Shown here one piece after another: positions 1 to 6,896 of a stretch of DNA of 12,352 nucleotides. Position 1 is the stretch's first letter; each line of letters starts with the position of its first letter. The stretch lies in the NCBI GenBank assembly GCA_015494185.1, contig WGBT01000137.1:1-12352 (forward strand). The letters are read 5' to 3'. Origin of the DNA: Hyphomicrobiales bacterium (lineage in GTDB: Bacteria; Pseudomonadota; Alphaproteobacteria; Rhizobiales; S144-35). The position numbers and the translations under genes are program-made. Under the pieces are notes generated by a model. It was not told the origin of the DNA. It did no database searches and saw only the letters and a list, made by a program, of their open reading frames with translations.

Positions 1-63
1 CTGTTGGTCCTGCTTCGGGGCCGCCGCCCATTCGCTATTTGTGATAGCTGCTTGCTCCGTCAC
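1..63 (-). CDS. possible start of the gene downstream of metK (partial)
   Basis: An open frame on the minus strand begins with GTG at 63 and runs off the left edge; its 21 visible codons read MTEQAAITNSEWAAAPKQDQQ. It starts 13 bp after the metK stop codon, so it would be co-transcribed with metK. In many alphaproteobacteria the gene after metK is trmB (tRNA guanine-N7 methyltransferase), whose N-terminus is short, polar and poorly conserved, so trmB is a guess from synteny alone. There is no strong ribosome binding site before the GTG, and an ATG in another frame at position 43 is an alternative start. Only the far N-terminus is present, so the family cannot be recognised. Confidence 0.3.
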   Translation of the reverse strand, partial: MTEQAAITNSEWAAAPKQDQQ

Positions 64-76
64 CTGATTGCTGCTT

Positions 77-1252
77 TCAAATTGCCGCTTTCAAGGTTTC
101 AACCAAATCTAGCCGCTCCCATGAAAATCCCCCATCATTATCGGGTTGCCGGCCGAAATGGCCATAAGCGGCAGTGCGCTCATAGATTGGGCGGCGCAAA
201 TTGAGATGTTTGCGGATACCAGCAGGGGATAAGTCCATCACCTCGGCCAAAATGGCTTCGAGCTTGTCTTCGGCGATTTTGCCGGTGCCGTAAAGGTCGG
301 CATAAATTGACAGGGGTTTGGCAACGCCAATGGCATAGGACAATTGAATACTACACCGGTCGGCCAGCCCGGCGGCCACCACGTTTTTGGCAAGATAACG
401 AGCCGCATAGGCCGCCGACCGATCCACCTTGCTCGGATCCTTTCCGGAAAAGGCACCGCCGCCATGAGGAGCCGCCCCGCCATAGGTGTCGACAATGATT
501 TTCCGCCCCGTGAGGCCGCAATCCCCATCAGGGCCGCCGATATAAAAGCTGCCGGTTGGATTGACATGCCATTCGGTATGCCCATTGACCCACTCTTTGG
601 GCAAGGTGTCACGAATATAGGGTTCGACGATTTTGCGAACGTCCTCTGACGACATGTCCTTGTCCAGATGCTGGTGGGACAAAACGATGGAAGTCACACC
701 AACGGGTTTGCCATCTTCATAAGCAACCGTGAGCTGGGTTTTGGCGTCAGGTCCCAGTTTGGGCTCCGCACCGGCATGACGCGCCTTTGCCAGATTGCGG
801 AGGATTTCATGGGCATAGTAAATCGGTGCCGGCATGAGTTCCGGTGTTTCCCGGCAGGCGTAACCAAACATGATGCCCTGGTCGCCGGCTCCCGCATCTT
901 TCGCTTCGCCGCCGTCTCCCTGATCCACGCCTTGGCGGATATCGGCCGATTGTTCATGGAGATGAATTTCCACGGTTGCCGTTTCCCAGTGGAACCCTTC
1001 CTGTTCATAGCCGATTTCACGGACACAACGCCGGGCGGCGGCCTCGATCTTGGCATCATCAACCTCCGCCGGCCCATGGGTTTCACCCGCAAGAACGATT
1101 CGGTTGGTTGTCGTCAAGGTTTCACAAGCCACTTTAGAGAATGGATCGGCGGCAAGAAACAGATCGACCACGGCGTCAGAGATCCGATCGCAAACTTTAT
1201 CGGGATGCCCTTCAGATACAGATTCACTGGTAAAAATGTAATTCTGACGCAT
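77..1252 (-). CDS. metK: S-adenosylmethionine synthetase (methionine adenosyltransferase)
   Basis: MetK makes S-adenosylmethionine from methionine and ATP in the cytoplasm, supplying the methyl donor of the cell. The 391-residue product has the usual length for the family. Visible signatures are SEGHPDKVCD (residues 13-22, ATP and metal site), GAGDQGIMFGY (121-131, family signature 1), DCGLTGRK (244-251) and GGGAFSGKD (264-272, the phosphate-binding glycine-rich signature 2). The ATG start gives the canonical N-terminus MRQNYIFTSESVSEGHPDK, and an AGAAGGG Shine-Dalgarno sequence lies just upstream. The gene is divergent from folE. Possible regulatory structure in its leader is listed separately; I could not match that leader to a known SAM riboswitch class. 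Identification is secure. Confidence 0.98.
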   Translation of the reverse strand: MRQNYIFTSESVSEGHPDKVCDRISDAVVDLFLAADPFSKVACETLTTTNRIVLAGETHGPAEVDDAKIEAAARRCVREIGYEQEGFHWETATVEIHLHEQSADIRQGVDQGDGGEAKDAGAGDQGIMFGYACRETPELMPAPIYYAHEILRNLAKARHAGAEPKLGPDAKTQLTVAYEDGKPVGVTSIVLSHQHLDKDMSSEDVRKIVEPYIRDTLPKEWVNGHTEWHVNPTGSFYIGGPDGDCGLTGRKIIVDTYGGAAPHGGGAFSGKDPSKVDRSAAYAARYLAKNVVAAGLADRCSIQLSYAIGVAKPLSIYADLYGTGKIAEDKLEAILAEVMDLSPAGIRKHLNLRRPIYERTAAYGHFGRQPDNDGGFSWERLDLVETLKAAI

Positions 1253-1364
1253 CTGCGGTTCCCTTCTTCATCTACCACTCACCAGTTCTTGCGGAAATGT
1301 TGACGTTTCCGTTCGCACCAAACCTTCATTCACGCCTTGCACGGGCACACCTTGCATGGGGCAT
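1253..1364 (-). promoter_or_regulatory. metK 5' leader with tandem repeat and small hairpin
   Basis: On the transcript-sense (minus) strand this region contains a hairpin with a perfect 6-bp stem, CGGAAA/TTTCCG (1292-1297 with 1306-1311, 8-nt loop). It also contains two 15-bp tandem units (plus-strand coordinates 1331-1345 and 1346-1360, 13 of 15 identical), followed by a weaker third copy at 1361-1375. A 29-codon ORF (1357 down to 1268) ends beside the metK ribosome binding site. The structures are seen directly; any regulatory role is inference. I compared it from memory with the SAM-II and SAM/SAH riboswitch cores found in this class of bacteria and saw no match. No clear sigma-70 promoter for metK was found. 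Confidence 0.3.
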
Positions 1365-1450
1365 CTTTTATGGGGGGTGTTGTTGCAGCGAATGCCATGC
1401 CAGTCAAGAGGGTTTTCGATTGTAAGGGGCAGCTTCTCTCATCCTGTGAC

Positions 1451-1480
1451 TTGACGGCAGGGGGCTTGACGCAATAGCTA
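1451..1480 (+). promoter_or_regulatory. possible folE promoter
   Basis: A good -35 hexamer TTGACG (1451-1456) is followed after 18 bp by TAGCTA (1475-1480), a poor -10 match. A second TTGACG occurs at 1466-1471, making a direct repeat, but it has no good -10 at the right spacing. The site lies 50-80 bp before the folE ATG and is the best candidate in the divergent intergenic region. Low confidence because the -10 is weak. Confidence 0.3.
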
Positions 1481-1532
1481 TGAACCAAACGCGTGCCCCA
1501 GTCTCGTCAATTATTGAAAGAAAATTAGGCTT

Positions 1533-2174
1533 ATGACTTCAAAGATCAAGTCCCAAATTTCTGGGGAAGAGATAACTGAAAACGATGGTGTTTTCAACGT
1601 TACGCGGCCCTCTGCCGAGGAAGTGGCGGAGGCTTTTCGAACGATTTTGCGCTGGGCAGGGGATGATCCCGACCGCGATGGTCTGAAAGACACCCCTGAT
1701 CGCATGATGCGCGCTTACCGGGAATGGTTTAGAGGCTATGACGAAGATCCCGAACAGATTTTGCAACGCACCTTCAAGGAAACCGCGGGCTATGATGAAA
1801 TGGTGATCTTACGCAATATTCCTTTTGAAAGCTATTGCGAGCACCATCTTGCCCCGATCATTGGCCGGGCCTGGGTGGCCTATGTGCCGGAAAGCCGGGT
1901 GGTCGGGATATCGAAATTGGCCCGGGTCGTTGATACCTATGCCAAGCGGCTGCAAATCCAGGAAAAACTTACAGCACAAATCGCCAATGTGATTGACAAG
2001 GTGCTCAATCCTTTGGGGGTTGCGGTGGTGATCAAAGCGACCCATCATTGCATGACCACCCGCGGCGTTCACAAACACGGGACCGATCTTGTCACCAGCC
2101 GGATGTTGGGCTGTTTCCGTGACAATCCCATCACCCGGCAGGAATTTCTGTCATTGGTCACCGAAAAGGGATAG
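1533..2174 (+). CDS. folE: GTP cyclohydrolase I
   Basis: FolE converts GTP to 7,8-dihydroneopterin triphosphate, the first step of tetrahydrofolate and pterin synthesis (and of queuosine precursors). The 213-residue product has the normal length. The N-terminal part carries DPDRDGLKDTPDRMMRAYREW-type family sequence (about residues 45-65). The zinc and catalytic motif CEHH lies at 102-105 (Cys102 and His105 as zinc ligands, His104 catalytic by family analogy), and HHCMTTRGVHK at 171-181 supplies the third zinc ligand Cys173. With all three ligands present it is the zinc-dependent FolE1 type, not FolE2. The ATG at 1533 has only a weak AGG upstream, but no better start fits. The downstream glycosidase-family gene starts 5 bp after the stop codon, suggesting co-transcription. 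Confidence 0.97.
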   Translation: MTSKIKSQISGEEITENDGVFNVTRPSAEEVAEAFRTILRWAGDDPDRDGLKDTPDRMMRAYREWFRGYDEDPEQILQRTFKETAGYDEMVILRNIPFESYCEHHLAPIIGRAWVAYVPESRVVGISKLARVVDTYAKRLQIQEKLTAQIANVIDKVLNPLGVAVVIKATHHCMTTRGVHKHGTDLVTSRMLGCFRDNPITRQEFLSLVTEKG

Positions 2175-2179
2175 CTGTC

Positions 2180-2947
2180 ATGCCGCGTCCAAAACTTGTC
2201 CAGGCAGCGGTTATGAGCATCTTCATGAGTGTCTTTGCCGTGCTGTTTGGCAACCGCGTTGCCAGTGCTGCCGAACATTGCCGCATCGAACATTATGCCG
2301 GCAAACAATATGTCATTTGCCGTTTTGAAGCCTCAAAGATTGAAGTTTCGGTGCACTGGCGCAATGGCAATGCCGAACCTTATGTCACCTTGCTTGGCTT
2401 CAAGAACAGCCAGTTAAGGCAAGGCAAACCCTTGCTGTTGGCGATGAATGGCGGCATGTATCACGACGATCTGCGCCCGGTTGGCTATCATGTCGAGAAC
2501 TATCAAAGGTTGCGTAAGGCCAATACCCGGCGCGGTCCCGGCAATTTTCACATGCTGCCCAATGGGATTTTCTTCGTCGAGAAAAACCGTATCGGTGTCA
2601 TGGAAACCCGCGCTTTTTTACGGCGCAACCGCCGCCCGCAATTTGCCACGCAGTCGGGTCCTATGCTGGTCATCAATGGCCGGCTGCATCCGCTTTTCAA
2701 GCCAAGCTGGACCTCGGCCAAGATTCGCAATGGGGTCGGGGTGAGCAAAGATGGCAAGAGGGTGTATTTCGTGCTGTCAGACAGTCCGGTGACCTTTTAT
2801 GAATTTGGGAAATTGTTCCAAAGGCACCTTAAGGCTTACAATGCGCTGTTTCTCGATGGCTCGGTCTCACAAATGTGGTCGCCGGAGCTTTCCCGGCCAA
2901 GTTTTTCCCGGGTCGGCCCGATCATTGCCGTGGCCAGGCGGCAATAA
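2180..2947 (+). CDS. secreted phosphodiester glycosidase family protein (NAGPA / DUF2233-like)
   Basis: The 255-residue product begins with a signal peptide: basic MPRPK, a hydrophobic stretch at about 6-24, and a probable cut after ASA at residues 28-30, so it should be exported to the periplasm or membrane. The mature part fits the family related to the domain of N-acetylglucosamine-1-phosphodiester alpha-N-acetylglucosaminidase: MNGGMY (89-94), a short GNF segment (121-123), TQSGPMLV (157-164), RNGVGV (183-188) and LDGSVSQ (225-231), in the usual order. Cys34 and Cys47 could form a disulfide. Known members hydrolyse sugar phosphodiesters; the substrate here cannot be read from sequence. 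The start ATG is 5 bp after the folE stop, with AGGG about 9 nt upstream lying inside folE, so translation is probably coupled. Family assignment is good, function uncertain. Confidence 0.85.
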   Translation: MPRPKLVQAAVMSIFMSVFAVLFGNRVASAAEHCRIEHYAGKQYVICRFEASKIEVSVHWRNGNAEPYVTLLGFKNSQLRQGKPLLLAMNGGMYHDDLRPVGYHVENYQRLRKANTRRGPGNFHMLPNGIFFVEKNRIGVMETRAFLRRNRRPQFATQSGPMLVINGRLHPLFKPSWTSAKIRNGVGVSKDGKRVYFVLSDSPVTFYEFGKLFQRHLKAYNALFLDGSVSQMWSPELSRPSFSRVGPIIAVARRQ

Positions 2948-2974
2948 CACTTTATGAGTTTTCTAGTGTTTTGA
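2946..2974 (+). terminator. weak possible terminator after the glycosidase gene
   Basis: AACACT (2946-2951) can pair with AGTGTT (2965-2970) across a 13-nt loop, and the right arm runs into a short T stretch. The stem is only 6 bp, AT-rich and overlaps the stop codon, so termination strength is doubtful. Confidence 0.25.
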
Positions 2975-3083
2975 AACAGAAACCCAATCAAGCCGCCCCA
3001 AGAACCCAAAAGAATCCAAGATAATGCAAGGGCTGGGGGGCTGGGACATTAGGATCGCCAAAGAATATTAGGATTTTTCGCCC

Positions 3084-4388
3084 ATGATACCGCGCTATTC
3101 CCGTCCGGAAATGGCGGCCATCTGGTCGCCGGAAACCAAATTCCGGATCTGGTTTGAGATTGAAGCTCATGCCTGTTCAGCCCTTGCCGAACTTGGCGTC
3201 ATTCCCCGCGAAGCCGCCGAGGTGATTTGGGAGAAAGGCCGGGCTGCCACTTTCGACGTGGCGCGTATCGATGAAATCGAGCGCGAAGTCAAGCATGATG
3301 TGATCGCTTTTCTGACCCATCTGGCGGAAATCATCGGGCCGGAAGCGCGCTTCATCCATCAGGGCATGACCTCGTCCGATGTGCTCGATACTTGCCTTGG
3401 CGTGCAATTGAGCCGCGCGGCCGATATTCTGCTTGCGGATCTCGACAAGCTTTTGGCCGCGTTGAAACGGCGTGCCTTTGAGCATAAGGAAACCCTTACC
3501 ATTGGCCGCAGCCATGGGATTCATGCCGAGCCTACCACGTTTGGCCTGAAACTGGCCCAGGCTTATGCGGAGTTCGAGCGAAACCGGGAACGGCTTGCCG
3601 CAGCGCGCAAGGATATCGCCACTTGCGCGATTTCTGGAGCGGTTGGCACCTTCGCCAATATCGATCCTTTTGTTGAACAATATGTCGCCGAGAAGATGGG
3701 GCTTGCCGTTGAACCGGTTTCAACACAGGTGATCCCGCGGGATCGGCATGCGATGTTTTTTGCCACCCTTGCCGTAATCGCCAGTTCCATTGAACGTCTA
3801 GCCACCGAAGTGCGCCATTTGCAGCGCACCGAAGTGCTTGAGGCCGAAGAGTTTTTTGCCAAGGGGCAAAAGGGGTCGAGCGCCATGCCCCACAAGCGCA
3901 ATCCGATCTTGACCGAAAATCTCACCGGTCTGGCGCGGCTGGTTCGTGGTTATGCGCTCCCGGCGATGGAGAATGTGGCGCTGTGGCATGAACGGGATAT
4001 TTCCCATTCTTCGGTGGAACGGATCATTGCCCCGGACGCCACGGTGACGCTTGATTTCGCGCTGGCGCGGCTGACTTCTGTGATTGACAAGCTGGTGGTC
4101 TATCCGGAAAACATGGCGAAGAATTTGGACCGGCTGGGCGGGTTGATCCATTCGCAACGGGTGCTGCTGGCGCTGACCCAGGCTGGGGTGTCCCGTGAAG
4201 AGGCTTATGCCATTGTTCAGCGCAATGCCATGAAGGTTTGGGCTGGGGAAGGGGATTTTCTGAGCTTTCTTAAGGCTGACGCAGATGTGACCAAAGCCTT
4301 GTCCGAGCGTGATCTTGAGGCGTTGTTCGATCTAGGCTATCACACCAAACATGTGGAGACGATCTTCAAGCGCGTCTTTGGTGCTTAG
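3084..4388 (+). CDS. purB: adenylosuccinate lyase
   Basis: PurB cleaves SAICAR to AICAR and adenylosuccinate to AMP, releasing fumarate in both reactions, so it serves two steps of purine synthesis. The 434-residue product matches the shorter Bacillus-type PurB, rather than the longer E. coli form, and belongs to the fumarase/aspartase superfamily. Visible motifs are KHDVIAF (70-76), TSSD (96-99), GRSHGIHAEP (141-150, containing the catalytic histidine) and the superfamily signature GSSAMPHKRNP (264-274) with the catalytic serine on its flexible loop. The start MIPRYSRPEM is the canonical N-terminus. An AGGA lies about 10 nt before the ATG. The 136-bp upstream gap has two copies of ATTAGGAT (3048-3055, 3067-3074) but no clear promoter. 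Downstream is a large palindrome. Confidence 0.97.
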   Translation: MIPRYSRPEMAAIWSPETKFRIWFEIEAHACSALAELGVIPREAAEVIWEKGRAATFDVARIDEIEREVKHDVIAFLTHLAEIIGPEARFIHQGMTSSDVLDTCLGVQLSRAADILLADLDKLLAALKRRAFEHKETLTIGRSHGIHAEPTTFGLKLAQAYAEFERNRERLAAARKDIATCAISGAVGTFANIDPFVEQYVAEKMGLAVEPVSTQVIPRDRHAMFFATLAVIASSIERLATEVRHLQRTEVLEAEEFFAKGQKGSSAMPHKRNPILTENLTGLARLVRGYALPAMENVALWHERDISHSSVERIIAPDATVTLDFALARLTSVIDKLVVYPENMAKNLDRLGGLIHSQRVLLALTQAGVSREEAYAIVQRNAMKVWAGEGDFLSFLKADADVTKALSERDLEALFDLGYHTKHVETIFKRVFGA

Positions 4389-4796
4389 AGCCGGTTCATG
4401 GTTGAGCTGGCAAGCATGAAAGTGGCTTTTACTCCCTTCACAGAAAAATTCGGATGCATTTTCCTTGAATGATCTGATGCCTTAGCCCAGCCCAAACCTG
4501 TCCTTACATTCCATGATGAGCGTTTTTGCATTTTCCCAACCTTTGTCAAGGGTGCAACCGCTTCGCGGCCGCTTTCAGCGGCCCTTGACAAAGGTTGGGA
4601 AAATGCCAGTGTCTCACCATGGAATGTAAGGGCGGATCTGGTCCTGTTTGGGGTGGCTATTTGTCAATATCGATGAGCCTGTTCGCTTGTGGGGTGATTT
4701 CGGAAATTTTTGCACAAGGCCAATACAAAGCCCAGCCGCAAGGCGCCGCTCGCACGCAATCCGCCAAGCAACAAGCAAGATGAACATCCCCAGGTG
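4389..4796. other. convergent intergenic region without a supported gene
   Basis: This 408-bp stretch lies between the 3' ends of purB and the FAD-linked dehydrogenase. Its centre is the palindromic element listed separately. Several open frames of 60-106 codons cross it, but they have no ribosome binding site, no recognisable family and biased composition, and some start inside the palindrome itself. Outside the element I see no tRNA, no intrinsic terminator with a T tract and no other clear feature. A degenerate gene remnant cannot be excluded. Confidence 0.5.
4483..4659. repeat. large imperfect palindrome (MITE-like or long hairpin element)
   Basis: The inner arms, 4528-4552 and 4582-4606, are perfect 25-bp reverse complements; the left arm starts GCATTTTCCC and the right arm ends GGGAAAATGC. 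The 29-nt centre holds CCGC/GCGG (4558-4561 with 4578-4581) and GCGGCCGC. Outside lie perfect 13-bp arms CCTTACATTCCAT (4502-4514) and ATGGAATGTAAGG (4619-4631), separated from the inner arms by 13 and 12 nt that still match partly (GATGAG against GGTGAG on the other strand). A third, weaker pair is TAGCCCAGCCCAAAC (4483-4497) with GTTTGGGGTGGCTA (4646-4659). It has no coding content and no T tract after the stem on either strand. It may act as a transcription barrier between convergent genes or be a non-autonomous mobile element. I found no clear target duplication. Confidence 0.85.
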
Positions 4797-6260
4797 TCAG
4801 AGCAGTTTGCCCGGGTTCATGATGCCGTTGGGATCAAGGGTGGCTTTGATCTTTCGCATCAGGTCAAGCTCAACGGGGTCTTTGACTGCGGCAAGCAACT
4901 GCCGTTTCATCTGTCCAATACCATGTTCGGCGCTGATTGAACCATTGAGTTCGGCCACCAAGCCATGAATGGCCTCGCTGACCCTGTCCCATTGGGCAAG
5001 GAAAGCCTCTCGGTCCATATCCGGGGGCTGCGAGATATTGAAGTGAATATTGCCATCGCCAAAATGCCCAAAAGGCACCGGCCGGGCCCCGGGAATGATG
5101 TCCTCGACGAGCTTAGAGCCCCGGGTGATCAGTTCTGGAATGTCCGCGACCCGGACCGAGATATCATGTTTGATACTGCCCCCTTCATGTTTTTGAACTT
5201 CTGACATCATTTCGCGGATCCGCCACAGGGCTTGGGCCTGTTGTTCGGAGCTGGCCAGGACCGCATCGGCGACAGCGCCAGCCTCGATTCCCTGTTCGAT
5301 GAGGGACAACATCAAATTCGTCAAAAGCTCGCTTTCCAAGGGACTGCTCAATTCAAACAAGACATACCAATCATGAGGGTCCTGCAAGGGATCGCGTACA
5401 TCTGTGCCATGCCGAAGGGCGAATTCCAGGCCAATGCGGGGCAGCAATTCAAAACCGGTCAATTGGCTGCCGCTGCTGGCTTGCGCCAAGGTGAAGAATT
5501 CGGCCACGGCTTCAAGTGAGGGAAAGCCGGCAAAGGCCGTGACCTGTGCCCGTGGTTGCGGAAAAAGTTTCAAGGTTGCGGCGGTGATGATGCCAAGTGT
5601 GCCTTCGGCGCCGATGAACAGATCGCGCAGATCATAGCCGGTATTGTCTTTGCGCAAACCGCGCAAGCCGTGCCAGATCCGGCCATCTGGCAGCACCACT
5701 TCCAACCCTAAGGTCAGATCGCGGGCATTGCCATAGGCCAGCACCGCCGTGCCTCCCGCATTGGTGGAAAGATTACCGCCGATTTGACAGCTGCCTTCAG
5801 AAGCCAGCGACAGGGGAAACAACCGCCCGGCTTGCGCGGCGGCCTGTTGGGCATCGGCCAAGGTGACGCCGGCTTCGACGGTCAAAGTGTTGCCGCTGAC
5901 ATCGATCTCACGAATTCGGTTGAGCCGGGTGAGGTTGACAATCACCTCATGGCCATGGGCAAACGGGATCTGGCCTCCGACCAGGCCGGTGTTACCGCCC
6001 TGTGGCACGATGGCGGTGCGGGTTTCGTTCGCCAGCGCCAAAATTTGGGCCACTTGCGTGACTTGATGGGGGCGTAAAATCAGCGCCGCACGGCCGCGAT
6101 AGCGATCACGCCATTCCGTCAAATAGGGGGCCATGGCTTGATCGTCACGCCCGGCGATCAGTGCGGCATCTGGCCCAACGATGCCGATGAACCGGTTGAG
6201 CAGTTCAGGCGTCAGCGGATTGGCCTGTTCGCTTTCCATCTGTTTTGAAGTTGTTGCCAT
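4797..6260 (-). CDS. FAD-linked 2-hydroxyacid dehydrogenase (GlcD / D-2-hydroxyglutarate dehydrogenase-like)
   Basis: The 487-residue product is a PCMH-type flavoprotein that would oxidise a D-2-hydroxyacid to the 2-oxoacid and pass electrons to an acceptor such as quinone or another flavoprotein. The FAD domain shows PQGGNTGLVGG (86-96), GSCQIGGNLSTNAGG (156-170) and GAEGTLGIITAATLKLFP (217-234). The C-terminal FAD-oxidase domain shows KHDISV (364-369), GHFGDGNIHFN (398-408, histidines typical of the metal and substrate site) and AEHGIGQMKR (444-453), ending in the usual DPNGIMNPGKLL. These C-terminal motifs favour the D-2-hydroxyglutarate/D-lactate dehydrogenase group over GlcD proper, and no GlcE or GlcF partner is adjacent. 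The substrate is not determined. The start at 6260 has a weak AGAG upstream; an internal ATG at 6239 is a possible alternative. Confidence 0.92.
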   Translation of the reverse strand: MATTSKQMESEQANPLTPELLNRFIGIVGPDAALIAGRDDQAMAPYLTEWRDRYRGRAALILRPHQVTQVAQILALANETRTAIVPQGGNTGLVGGQIPFAHGHEVIVNLTRLNRIREIDVSGNTLTVEAGVTLADAQQAAAQAGRLFPLSLASEGSCQIGGNLSTNAGGTAVLAYGNARDLTLGLEVVLPDGRIWHGLRGLRKDNTGYDLRDLFIGAEGTLGIITAATLKLFPQPRAQVTAFAGFPSLEAVAEFFTLAQASSGSQLTGFELLPRIGLEFALRHGTDVRDPLQDPHDWYVLFELSSPLESELLTNLMLSLIEQGIEAGAVADAVLASSEQQAQALWRIREMMSEVQKHEGGSIKHDISVRVADIPELITRGSKLVEDIIPGARPVPFGHFGDGNIHFNISQPPDMDREAFLAQWDRVSEAIHGLVAELNGSISAEHGIGQMKRQLLAAVKDPVELDLMRKIKATLDPNGIMNPGKLL

Positions 6261-6292
6261 AAGCTCTAGAAATCGACATTGTTCTTGATATC

Positions 6293-6360
6293 CCTGACAG
6301 TATTCAGGGCCGGAAGCTTTAGAATAAATGGAACAGATAAGCAGGCTTCCGGCTGTCAGG
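6293..6360. repeat. bulged inverted repeat upstream of the FAD dehydrogenase
   Basis: Outer arms CCTGACAG (6293-6300) and CTGTCAGG (6353-6360) and inner arms CCGGAAGC (6310-6317) and GCTTCCGG (6345-6352) are perfect complements. They stack directly on the right side and are separated by a 9-nt bulge on the left, with a 27-nt AT-rich loop. The element lies 33-100 bp before the dehydrogenase start. On the minus strand TTGACC (6364-6359) overlaps the outer arm and would be a -35 with poor -10 candidates about 18-19 bp on, so it could be an operator or an untranslated-leader hairpin. The structure is certain; the role is inferred. Confidence 0.6.
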
Positions 6361-6400
6361 TCAAGTTTTGAACTTTACAGATGATGCTCAAGGGCCTTCT

Positions 6401-6428
6401 ATCACATTTGCGCGGCCTTGTGATCACA
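6401..6428. promoter_or_regulatory. possible regulator-binding inverted repeat
   Basis: ATCACA (6401-6406) and TGTGAT (6419-6424) are inverted repeats separated by 12 bp, and the right half is itself part of a 10-bp palindrome TGTGATCACA (6419-6428). They lie between the divergent dehydrogenase and small secreted-protein genes. The half-sites resemble those of CRP/FNR-type regulators, but the spacing is not that of the consensus site, so assignment is speculative. Confidence 0.2.
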
Positions 6429-6555
6429 TCATGGTGAGAAAATCTTAACAACAGAGTGTTTAGTGTTTCCAGATTACATTATTGGCGCTATCCTGATCAC
6501 CTATGAGAAACGTTAGGGCAAGAATTTAGCGAGTGATTGAGGAGGCATTGAGTTT

Positions 6556-6846
6556 ATGCGTGTTTTATTATCCACCCTGACCATGATCGGCATTCTTGCC
6601 GGTTTTTCATTTCTTTCGCCTCAGGCCAATGCGGGCGGTTGGTTGTCCCGTGATGATCGGGGAAGTGTGAAGTTCAGCCGGCACCCTCAGTCCGACTATT
6701 ACCGAGGACGTCCGCAGGTACGCGGTTATCGCCGCCGGGTGGGCGGTTATTCCTATGGGCGCCAGGACACCCGCTTTTTTAGCGTGGCGCCGCGGATAAA
6801 ATTCGGCATCGAGCCCAATTACGCCACGCTTCCCAGCACCAATTAG
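6556..6846 (+). CDS. small secreted Arg/Gly/Tyr-rich protein of unknown function
   Basis: The 96-residue product has a clear signal peptide: MR, a hydrophobic core at about 3-20, and a probable cut after ANA (residues 24-26). The mature part of about 70 residues is basic and rich in Arg, Gly and Tyr (especially 44-72, for example YRGRPQVRGYRRRVGGYSYG), with no cysteine and no membrane segment. A strong GGAGG at 6541-6545, 10 nt before the ATG, supports translation. I do not recognise a family; it looks like a small periplasmic or envelope protein of low complexity. It is monocistronic, divergent from the FAD dehydrogenase and upstream of the groESL promoter region. Real gene likely, function unknown. 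Confidence 0.75.
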   Translation: MRVLLSTLTMIGILAGFSFLSPQANAGGWLSRDDRGSVKFSRHPQSDYYRGRPQVRGYRRRVGGYSYGRQDTRFFSVAPRIKFGIEPNYATLPSTN

Positions 6847-6873
6847 TCCCCGCCTTTTGCAAGTTTCCGAGGG

Positions 6874-6896
6874 TGGGAGGAGCTAGCTTCCTCCCA
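6874..6896 (+). terminator. hairpin after the small secreted-protein gene
   Basis: TGGGAGGA (6874-6881) and TCCTCCCA (6889-6896) form a perfect GC-rich 8-bp stem with the 7-nt loop GCTAGCT, 28 bp after the stop codon. There is no T tract directly after it; the nearest run of T starts near 6918. It could be a weak or factor-assisted terminator or a 3'-end stabilising hairpin. Confidence 0.45.

Noticed and set aside
668..1303. 211-codon plus-strand open frame opposite metK
   Set aside because: It is an antisense shadow of a secure metK gene, with no ribosome binding site and no recognisable family.
1253..1400. SAM riboswitch upstream of metK
   Set aside because: The location is right, but I could not align the SAM-II or SAM/SAH conserved core, and only a simple 6-bp hairpin is visible. 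A covariance-model search would settle it.
4565..4572. GCGGCCGC palindrome in the centre of the large inverted repeat
   Set aside because: An 8-bp GC palindrome is expected in GC-rich DNA and adds nothing beyond the larger structure.
4385..4591. 68-codon minus-strand frame in the purB downstream region
   Set aside because: Its start is inside the palindrome and its translation matches no family I know. Kept only as a remote possibility of a gene remnant.
4595..4968. Overlapping plus-strand frames of 62-106 codons after the palindrome
   Set aside because: No ribosome binding site, two of the three run into the opposite-strand dehydrogenase gene, and the composition is not protein-like.
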